From NCBI GenBank assembly GCA_937136425.1, contig CAKZON010000034.1, positions 1-35,210 on the forward strand: a stretch of 35,210 nucleotides of DNA, written 5' to 3'. This document shows, piece after piece, positions 19,001 through 25,700 of the stretch. This DNA is from an uncultured Crocinitomix sp. (GTDB taxonomy: Bacteria; Bacteroidota; Bacteroidia; Flavobacteriales_D; Crocinitomicaceae). The stretch's first letter is position 1. Every line of letters begins with the position of its first letter. The position numbers and the translations under genes were made by a program. Under the pieces are notes generated by a model, which was given only the letters and a program-made list of their open reading frames with translations, was not told where the DNA came from and made no database searches.

Positions 19001-20875
19001 CAAAAACACTTTAGTGAAATTCAATGGTTGAGTGAAAGTGAGAAAAATGAAGTAATCGATTTAACAGGGCAACAAGGGAATTATCCAAAAGAAAAAACAG
19101 TAGTTAGCATTTTTGAAGAGCAGGTTGAATTAACACCGAATAACGTTGCCATTAAATTTGAAAATTCCCAACTAACCTATTCCGAATTAAATGCAGAAGC
19201 AAATCGATTAGCTAATTATTTGAAGAAGGAATGTGCTGTAAACAAGGATGATTTAGTCGCTGTTTGTTTAGATCGTTCTGAAAAGATGATCGTTTCTCTT
19301 TTAGCAATAATTAAAGTTGGAGCGGCTTATGTTCCAATTGATAAAAATTATCCAACAGATCGTATGGAATACATGCTTTCCGATTCGAATGCGAATTATT
19401 GCATGGATGATATTGCATACGAAAAATTTGAAAGTATAAAGGAAGATTTTTCTAGTGAGAATTTAAATTTAGAGCATTCCTCTTCTGATTTGCTATATGT
19501 CATTTACACATCTGGAACAACAGGGAAACCAAAAGGAGCTTTAATCGAGCATGGCAACGTCGTTAGCTTAATGAAGCCAGAAAATAGCAAGTTTGATTTT
19601 AACGAAAAGGATGTATGGACGTTGTTTCATTCTTATTGTTTTGATTTTTCTGTATGGGAAATGTATGGAGCTTTGCTTAATGGAGGAAAGCTTGTTATTG
19701 TTGCGGATGATGTGATTAAATCGCCTAACCTATTTGCTGAATTGTTGATTACTGAAAAGGTCACGGTACTTAACCAAACTCCTTCTGCGTTTTATAATTT
19801 AAGCGAAATAGCAACCAATTTAGAGTCTTGGAATTCTGCCTTGAGGTATGTCATTTTTGGAGGCGAAGCGCTGCAACCAAAGCGTTTACAAGATTGGAAG
19901 CAAAAGTTTCCTACCATTAAGTTGATAAACATGTATGGTATAACTGAAACTACTGTGCACGTAACTTATAAAGAAATTACTGCTGAGGAAATTGAATTGG
20001 GTGTTTCCAATATCGGACAAACACTTCCAACGTTGAGCAGTTTTGTCTTGGATGATTACAATCAATTGGTTCCGTTTGGTGTTCCTGGCGAATTATATGT
20101 TGCTGGAGCAGGAGTTTGTAGAGGTTATTTAAACCGTCCAGAATTAACAGAATCAAGGTTCATTAATATTCCATTTTTAGGACAAGAGCGCTTATACAAA
20201 ACAGGTGACAAAGTAATCCTAAATAAGAATGGAGAAATGACCTATTTAGGAAGGTTAGACCAACAGGTGAAAGTTCGAGGGTATCGAATTGAAACGAGAG
20301 AAGTAGAAAAGGAAATGGAGCGTATTCCTGGTATTTCCAGAGCAGTAGTTTTAGTTATTACACAAGGAAACGAAGAGAATGAATTGGTTGCCTATTTTAC
20401 GGGCGATAAGCAATTTAATGTAGGAGAAATAAGGGCTGAACTTTTGTCCAGAATTCCTTCATTTATGGTGCCGTCTCAATTTATTCAAATTGAGAAATTT
20501 CAATTGACCGTTAATGGAAAGTTAAATAAAACAGCGTTACCAGATCCAACTGGAATAGGGTTGGAATTAGCTACTGAATATATTGCACCAATTTCTGAAA
20601 CTGAAATAAAATTAGTAGAAATATGGGAAGAGGTCTTGAATAAAGACCGTGTGGGAGTGATGGATAATTTCTTCGATTTGGGAGGACATAGCATTAAAGC
20701 CTTAAAGGTCATTTCTAGAATTTATCAAGAGTTTGACTTAAAGGTAGATATCAAAAACATTTTCAATGAACCTATTATAAAAGAACTCGCCACTGAGATT
20801 GAAAATAGGCTTTGGCTCAAAAATGAAGAAGCAGATGATAGTGAGGAAGTGGACATGGAAAACTTAACAATTTAA
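12902..20875 (+). CDS. NRPS: docking-C-A-PCP-E-C-A-PCP (two modules, Cys-like then Thr)
   Basis: A 2657-residue synthetase. Order, in approximate residues: TubC-type docking domain 1-55; condensation 69-500 (His204 in HHIISDG, L-donor type); adenylation 532-1045 (FTSGSTGTPKG, lysine 1038); carrier with Ser1095 (DLGGDSIKS); epimerization 1147-1580 (His1276 in HHLVVDG, EGHGRDE, TVGWFTS); condensation 1609-2040 (LSPLQEGMYFHWL, His1746 in HHILMDG, D-donor type); adenylation 2066-2545 (lysine 2540); carrier with Ser2597 (DLGGHSIKA); and a tail ending MENLTI. Codes are DLYDFSLIWK (Cys-like) and DFWNIGMVHK (identical to the threonine code as I know it). It should take the chain from the Asp carrier and add a D-residue, then L-Thr. 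There is no thioesterase or cyclization domain. The start lacks a Shine-Dalgarno site; the stop lies 21 bp before the hydroxylase gene. Confidence 0.96.
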   Translation: MDDLLERIKANNIIIEEQDSKLKLHFLTDIINQELISEIKERKEELLHLLQNQKNRVDRIDPVPLSDEGYKLSSAQYRLWVLGQFEEGSVAYNMPRAITLEGEYNKELLSNAIKQVIDRHEILRTVFRENEDGEVRQWVLKGEEINFQLEFLDFKTHDQPDNEVEKYIQKDSFKRFDFENGPLLRAVLFQTKEENFVLYFNMHHIISDGWSIDVLSKDVLAYYKGLSADEEVDLEPLKVQYKDYAIWQSEKFASETFEKHKTFWLDQLSGELPKLNLPSFIKRPLVKTYDERTLETYLSEELSQKLNQFCRENSGSLFMGVLAGVNAILHRYTNQKDFIVGSPVAGREQQELAEQIGCYINVLPFRNQVQENQSFLDLFSTVRENTIAAYDHQEYPFDKLIEDLNLKRDMGRSPVFDMMVVMQNISEVESDQNSGFSHSDQIKDLGKGKGKFDLNFIFFEIGDRISLKVSYNEDVYEKPLIEQLIRHFKSLLSLMLDKVDKPLGELNYISEELHEELVYELNATDLAYSDELTLVDIVESRTSKTPNNVSFIDENRSITYQELNAFSNQIGHELKQQNVLSGDYVCLHMSRSVDLIASLIGVLKSGGVYVPFEPTIPAARKEHIIDQLNVKVIITDHENLDGVMEILPNLPQLEKVICLGNQLNMQDERIIGEEKVRENSVDNLNITINPLDEAYIIFTSGSTGTPKGVVVQHQPVINLVEWVNNTFNISEDDKLLMVASISFDLSVYDIFGTILAGATGRIASHEELKGSEQLVEIIYNEGITFWDSAPGALSQLMPHILEKGKEGIKGKLRLVFMSGDWIPLPIADELKQCFENIQVIALGGATEAVIWSNYYPIGEVNSHWQSIPYGKPIHNAYYYVLDDELKPCAYGVEGDLYIGGKVLAKEYKNAPELTSGKFLKTPFKKGERIYKTGDRARFFFDGNIEFRGRKDHQVKIRGYRIELGEIEQNLLNIDTIEDAVVLAVGEDRGEKELVAYIVSSETENLVNLRSQLRKNLPEYMLPGRYAQLDKIPVTVNGKVDKKKLAALEGLEMASGVNYVAASSETECALVEIWEIVLNREKIGVNDNFFDLGGDSIKSIQVVSRLRERGYKLKVEQILRNPVLRILAEKAEIIEEHISQELVTGEVVLAPIQKLFFEDDNILNKGHYNQSVVLACKERIDLQGLRNCLDIIVEHHDALRMSFTTDENLVTQINQGNEDNAYSLFEHDFISSDNPELSMEKAASQIQRECELNNGGLFRVGLFHLPKGDRLVLICHHLVVDGVSWRIILEDLTRLYDQFLNNENLTLPSKTVAYQTWTDRMQAWATSDNLKLDLKYWRDFQKELEVSNGIQTGVEYKEKATFIEESFQLSAEKTKDLQTKVNSKFGTKSNEIVLSAFAHSVKKKFGKSQFTIQLEGHGRDEVADNCDVSRTVGWFTSVYPVLIGEKEMSDNPLDGLVHVKEKLRRIPQGGISYGLLQAKGEIKNRIAADITFNYLGEFGLSEDESKRFFSFSDEAKGNDSAEINGKFLATDLSITGIIESGVLTLILSGKTSKYNREVLVELRDAFQDTLTQIIETLKEVEETSKTPVDFTFKGITIDELNTLENPEQIEDVYKLSPLQEGMYFHWLANPNSAYYFQQFGYRIKVPGGSLEDLQKSFNHVVARHAVLRTEFTNDIAGELLQIVRKESNENQFFIAEISSNIDQEQFILNLKQEDREKGFDLSVGSQMRLTVVPLGNESYEFVWSCHHILMDGWCIGILVKEFYQKLYALISGAALKEESAPKYSDYLSWLDTINPADSKAYWSGYLEDVQQPTGVPFKKQIDSPVENVYSKKSFGFEKDALEELRSTCKRLEITENTMIQSAWGYLLSKYNATDDVVFGGVVSGRPGEIERVDEMVGLFINTIPVRINRENIDSPQGLMKKVQKEALESLPHHYANLSEAVAANQFGIDLIDHILIFENYAIQDLSEEGAEDNMEVLSRSSFDQNHYDFSIQIMPGRERMEICVVYNTNRYFEEDMNRLLDHFNNILQVFFTQPQKHFSEIQWLSESEKNEVIDLTGQQGNYPKEKTVVSIFEEQVELTPNNVAIKFENSQLTYSELNAEANRLANYLKKECAVNKDDLVAVCLDRSEKMIVSLLAIIKVGAAYVPIDKNYPTDRMEYMLSDSNANYCMDDIAYEKFESIKEDFSSENLNLEHSSSDLLYVIYTSGTTGKPKGALIEHGNVVSLMKPENSKFDFNEKDVWTLFHSYCFDFSVWEMYGALLNGGKLVIVADDVIKSPNLFAELLITEKVTVLNQTPSAFYNLSEIATNLESWNSALRYVIFGGEALQPKRLQDWKQKFPTIKLINMYGITETTVHVTYKEITAEEIELGVSNIGQTLPTLSSFVLDDYNQLVPFGVPGELYVAGAGVCRGYLNRPELTESRFINIPFLGQERLYKTGDKVILNKNGEMTYLGRLDQQVKVRGYRIETREVEKEMERIPGISRAVVLVITQGNEENELVAYFTGDKQFNVGEIRAELLSRIPSFMVPSQFIQIEKFQLTVNGKLNKTALPDPTGIGLELATEYIAPISETEIKLVEIWEEVLNKDRVGVMDNFFDLGGHSIKALKVISRIYQEFDLKVDIKNIFNEPIIKELATEIENRLWLKNEEADDSEEVDMENLTI
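13106..17701 (+). other. NRPS module 3: C-A-PCP-E, Cys-like residue, D-configured
   Basis: The code DLYDFSLIWK is close to the cysteine code DLYNLSLIWK. The surrounding motifs (MSGDWIPLP, LGGATEAVIWS) are also those of cysteine-type domains. Asp replaces Asn at 278 and Phe replaces Leu at 299, so the substrate is uncertain. The condensation domain is ordinary (HHIISDG), not the DxxxxD heterocyclization type, so no thiazoline is expected from this module. Confidence 0.6.
17726..20872 (+). other. NRPS module 4: C-A-PCP, predicted L-Thr
   Basis: The code DFWNIGMVHK equals the established threonine code. The condensation domain is of D-donor type, matching the epimerization domain just before it. 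No epimerization domain follows the carrier. Confidence 0.88.
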
Positions 20876-20896
20876 AACGAATTTAAAACCAAAACT

Positions 20897-22528
20897 ATGA
20901 ATACAATGACGGACGATATTGTTTACCTAAAACAAAATGTTATTACAGAAGCACTGTTCGATAGATGGTATGCTTGGTCACATCTAATTTCACCAGCTAC
21001 ATCAGCGCTTAACATAAAAGATCGGCATTTAAAGATTATGAATTCTTACATTAAAAATCCTAGAATTCATGCAGCTGCAGTTGCAAAACCTGAAATGCGT
21101 GGAGGACCATTTATTGATTACGGAGGGCAACGCGTTGATGAAATAAAAGCGCTTTATGATCATACACTTGAAAAACATGCGAACAAATTAGCGTTTGCAG
21201 ATGCAATTAATGAACTAACGCAAATTCTGCATTCCTCTGCAAAAGGAAACTCACTCAACGACTTATATGCTAAAGTACCAGAAATATTAAAGGGTTTTGT
21301 TGAGCTATATTATGACCTAAGTAATCAACCTAATTTCCGGTTTTATGAAGCTTTATTAATGGAAAGTGAGTATTATGATGAGTCTTCGCAAACAATCGCT
21401 TTACAATTAGTTGAGGCAGATGATCAACGCCCTTTTGTATTGAGTACTCCTCGATTAGATGATCCTAAAATTATTCATTGTCCAATTCCAATGAAGGATG
21501 AAAGGATTGATGAATTATTTGACATGCAAGTCAATCCTAAATCATATTCTGAAATTAAAGAGAAGTTTGAAATATCTGCTGATCAAGAAGAGTTGTTTAA
21601 AACGTTTTTTACAAAAGAAACACCCAAACCTTATGAGAAATATGAAGGGGAAGGAATTCGCACAAGATATTTTGGTCATGCATGCATTTTGGTAGAAACA
21701 GAGGAAGTTTCTATGCTTGTTGACCCAGTAATTAGCTATGACGGATACGAGTCTGATGTAGCGAGATATACTGCGGCAGATTTACCTGAAAAAATTGATT
21801 ATGTCTTAATAACACATAACCATCAAGATCATATTGTATTTGAGACGCTGTTGCAATTGAGAAATAGAATCGGAGCCATTGTTGTTCCTTCTTATAGTAA
21901 AGGAAATGTTCAAGATCCTTCGCTCCGTTTAATGTTTAAAAAAATTGGATTTAAAAATGTGATTGAATTAGATGACATGGAGTCCATTGATTTACCGAAT
22001 TGCGTCATAACGGGAGTTCCATTTTTGGGTGAGCATGGTGATTTAGATGTTAGAAGTAAATTATGCTTCCATGTAAAATTACACAATGAATTTAAAGTAT
22101 TGTTTGTTGCTGATTCATGTAATATCGAATCTAAAATTTATGATCGCGTGAAAGATGTATTAGGTGATATTGACGTATTGTTTTTAGGAATGGAATGTGA
22201 TGGTGCGCCATCTTCTTGGTTGTATGGTCCTTTAATGCCTAATCAATTAGAGCGAGAGCATGATCAACATAGAAGACTTGCCGGTAGTGATTGCGCTCAA
22301 GGAATGGATTTGGTAGAAACATTTAACCCAAAAGATGTTTTTGTATATGCTATGGGAATGGAACCGTGGTTAGAATTCATTAGTTCCATCAAATATACAG
22401 ATGAATCTAAGCCAATTATTGAATCGAACAAATTGGTAGAAATGTGCAAGGCCAAAGGAATAAGAGGAGAAAGGCTTTTTGGGGAGCGCACATTAGAGTA
22501 TATGAATGAAGAAATTGTATTGATTTAG
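20897..22528 (+). CDS. CmlA-like diiron, metallo-beta-lactamase-fold beta-hydroxylase (amino acid on carrier)
   Basis: A 543-residue protein with an N-terminal domain of about 230 residues (opening YLKQNVITEALFDRWYAWS) and a C-terminal metallo-beta-lactamase fold. The architecture and length resemble CmlA, the diiron oxygenase that beta-hydroxylates a carrier-bound amino acid in chloramphenicol biosynthesis. Visible metal ligands are H307, H309, D311 and H312 in HNHQDH, E379 in GEHGDL and D406 in ADSCN. As I recall CmlA (H305, H307, D309, H310, E377, D403), the first five are shifted by exactly two and the sixth by three. The glutamate in place of a histidine distinguishes CmlA from hydrolases. 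The last ligand is less certain; H455 or H458 are candidates. It sits 21 bp after one NRPS and 35 bp before the next, so it should act on a residue of this line (Asp, the basic residue or Val are candidates). A plain hydrolase is the alternative. Confidence 0.78.
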   Translation: MNTMTDDIVYLKQNVITEALFDRWYAWSHLISPATSALNIKDRHLKIMNSYIKNPRIHAAAVAKPEMRGGPFIDYGGQRVDEIKALYDHTLEKHANKLAFADAINELTQILHSSAKGNSLNDLYAKVPEILKGFVELYYDLSNQPNFRFYEALLMESEYYDESSQTIALQLVEADDQRPFVLSTPRLDDPKIIHCPIPMKDERIDELFDMQVNPKSYSEIKEKFEISADQEELFKTFFTKETPKPYEKYEGEGIRTRYFGHACILVETEEVSMLVDPVISYDGYESDVARYTAADLPEKIDYVLITHNHQDHIVFETLLQLRNRIGAIVVPSYSKGNVQDPSLRLMFKKIGFKNVIELDDMESIDLPNCVITGVPFLGEHGDLDVRSKLCFHVKLHNEFKVLFVADSCNIESKIYDRVKDVLGDIDVLFLGMECDGAPSSWLYGPLMPNQLEREHDQHRRLAGSDCAQGMDLVETFNPKDVFVYAMGMEPWLEFISSIKYTDESKPIIESNKLVEMCKAKGIRGERLFGERTLEYMNEEIVLI

Positions 22529-22563
22529 AAAACTCATCCAATTAATTCTTAACCGAAAACGAA

Positions 22564-22728
22564 ATGTCAGAAATCAAACAAATTGTTACTGATTTAAGAG
22601 AAGCCAACATCAGGTTGATACTCAAAGGTGAAAATATTGAAATTAAGGCGCCAAAATCTGCCTTGACACCGGAAATTATTGGCCGAATTAAGGCAAATAA
22701 AGATGGTCTAATTAGTTACCTAAAGGCA
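22564..22728 (+). other. TubC-type N-terminal docking domain of the third NRPS
   Basis: Residues 1-55 show the same pattern: IVTDLREANIRLILKGENIE, then TPEIIGRIKANKDGLISYL. Its partner by NRPS order is the protein ending MENLTI. The hydroxylase encoded between them ends EEIVLI. Confidence 0.82.
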
Positions 22729-25700
22729 TCTGAGGAAAATGAGGAAAATGCATTTTCCTCTATCCCAAAAATTGCAGTTAATGACCAATATAAGTTGTCA
22801 TCAGCGCAGCATAGAATTTGGGTACTTAGCCAATTTGAAGAAGGGAACTTGTCCTTTAATATACCCAGAGTACTAAGTTTTGATGAAGGTAATAATGAAG
22901 ATTTATTAATTCAGGCAATTGCTAAGACGGTAGAGCGACATGATATTTTGCGTACGCTTTTCTTTCAGGATGAAGAAGGCGAAGTGTGGCAAAAAATTGT
23001 AGCTCCAGAAAAGTTTGATTTACAAATTACTTTTAAAGACCTTTCTGCCGAAGAAAATAGTCAAGATATAGTTGACAATTATGTAAAGGCTGATAATCAA
23101 CTGGCATTTGATTTAGAAAAAGGGCCTTTGTTTAGAGGAGTGTTATTTAAGGTTGCAGAAGGGAAGTTTACCTTCTACTTTAATACGCATCACATAATTT
23201 GCGACGGATGGTCAATGGACATCTTAATGCGAGATGTATTTACTTTTTATCAGGCTTTAGTTGAACAAAAAGAAGCTCAGTTACCTGCACTCCCAATTCA
23301 ATATGTTGACTATGCACATTGGCAGTTGGGGCAATTTAAAGAAGCAAAAGAAAATCCGAGCAAAAACTACTGGTTAAATCGTTTTTCAGGAGAACTTCCA
23401 ATTCTAGATTTGGTTAATACAACTAACCGACCATTAGTAAGAACGTTTAATGGTGAAACTTTAGAGACCTTTTTGTCGAAAGAATTGACAAAAAAGCTAA
23501 ATGATTTATGTATGGCATTTAATGGATCCTTGTTCATGGGATTAATGTCTGCAACATTAGCCACTTTTTATAGATATACGGGACAAGATGACCTTATTTT
23601 AGGCACACCAGTGAGTGGACGCGAGCATCCTGATTTGGAACATCAAATAGGATGTTATCTCAATATTTTGGCATTGAGAAATCAAATAGAACCTAAAGAT
23701 TCATTGAAAACACTTTTCAAAAGAGTTCAGCACACTATTCTTGAAGGCTATCAGCATCAGGCCTATCCGTTTGATTTACTTATTCAGGAATTAGAACTTA
23801 AGCGTGATACGAGTAGAAATGCACTTTTAGATGTCTTAATAACACTACAAAATACAGGTGAAAAAAGTACGTCACCAAATATAACAAATGAACAAGAAAG
23901 TAGTGTAAGAAAGGTTGCTGACCATGGAAACAAGTTTGACTTGGATTTGGTTTTTGAAGAAGTTGGCGATCTAATTTCGTTCAAAATCAACTATAATTCT
24001 GATGTATACACGAAAGAGGTTGTGAGTCGTTTTATGATTCATTTTAGAAATTTGCTTTCAGAAATGTTAACGAATCAGGAGCGTGAAATTCAAACCTTAA
24101 ATTATTTAGGAGCGGGAGAAGAAAATAAGTTGCTGAATGAATTTAATGACACTACTTGTTTAATCACTAATGGGCATACTATTGCCGAGGTATTCGAAAA
24201 ACAAGTTGCTGATACACCAGATAAAACGGCACTAGTTTTTCAAAATAAAGAACTAACCTATGTTGAACTGAACAGTAGGGTAAATCAACTTGTCCATTTT
24301 CTAAATTCAAATTATACGGTTAAGGAAAATGAATTAATTGGTATAAAATTAGAGCGTTCAAACGAGCTGATTGTTGCAATGCTGGCTGTTTTAAAATTAG
24401 GAGCAGCATATTTACCGTTGGATGTTAATTTCCCAGCAGATCGTTTAGAGTACATGATCGCAGATAGTGATTGTAAAATCATTATTGATCAAGAGATTAT
24501 TCAGTCGCACTTAATTGGTGAATCTAAAACTGAAAATCCAAATGTAAAAATAGATGAAAGTCATCTTGCATACACAATCTATACTTCCGGAACAACTGGA
24601 AATCCAAAAGGCGTGCAGGTTACACATGAAAATGTAATCAACTTTTTTGCCGGAATGGATCAAAAAATAGAACGAGATGAGGACCAGGAAACATTCTTGG
24701 CGGTTACAACGTTTTCTTTTGATATTTCTGTACTAGAATTGCTTTGGACGCTTTGTCGAGGAATGAAAGTGGTGATCAATCCTGCACAAAAACAAGTAGC
24801 TAAAACATCAAAAACGACTAATCCATCCAATAGAAAAATGGATTTTGGTTTGTTCTATTTTGCAAGTGCAGGAGATAACAATGGAACATATAACCAGTTA
24901 TTGGAGGGAGCTAAATACGGAGATGAACATGGTTTTTCTGCTATTTGGACACCAGAACGACATTTTCACGAATTCGGAGGTATTTATCCAAACCCTTCTG
25001 TGATTGGAGCAGGAATAGCAACCATCACAAAGAACATTGGAATTAGAGCAGGAAGTTGCGTTTTGCCACTCCACAATCCAATTCGAGTAACTGAAGAATG
25101 GTCTGTTGTAGATAACCTATCAAATGGACGTGTAGGACTTTCAATCGCTTCAGGTTGGGTTTATAATGACTTTTTGGCACTAGCTCCAGAAAATTACCAA
25201 GAACGTCATAAGCTAATGTACGAAGGCATTGATGAAGTGAAGAGGTTATGGTCAGGAGAAAAAGTTCTTGTTGATAATCCCAATGGAGACAAAGTTGAAC
25301 TTTCTGTTTATCCTAAACCAATTCAAAAAGAATTGCCAATATGGGTAACGGCTGCACAACATCCTGATACATTTAAGTCTGCAGGGAAAATAGGAGCGAA
25401 TGTATTGACGCATTTAATTGGACAAACTCCTGAAGATTTAAAGGCTAAAATAGACTTGTATCGTGAAGAGTGGAAAAAAGCAGGACATGAAGGAGAAGGA
25501 AGTGTAGCATTAATGATTCATACATTTCTTGGTGAAGACCGGGAGAAAGTAAAAGAAATTGTTCGAGAACCATTCAAAAATTATCTCGGTAGTTCTATTG
25601 GTTTGATCAAAACTCTAGCCAAGTCATTCGGAAGAGATATTGATGAGGAAGGATATTCAAAGGAAGATATAGATGCTCTTTTGGAGCACGCGTTTAACCG

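Noticed and set aside
21498..21695. Plus-strand open frame inside the hydroxylase gene
   Set aside because: It is a shadow in another frame of a well-supported protein, with low-complexity composition and no motifs.
22529..22563. Internal promoter or terminator before the last NRPS gene
   Set aside because: The 35-bp gap has no inverted repeat with a T-run and is too short to argue for a separate promoter. The other gaps (3, 20 and 21 bp) show nothing either.
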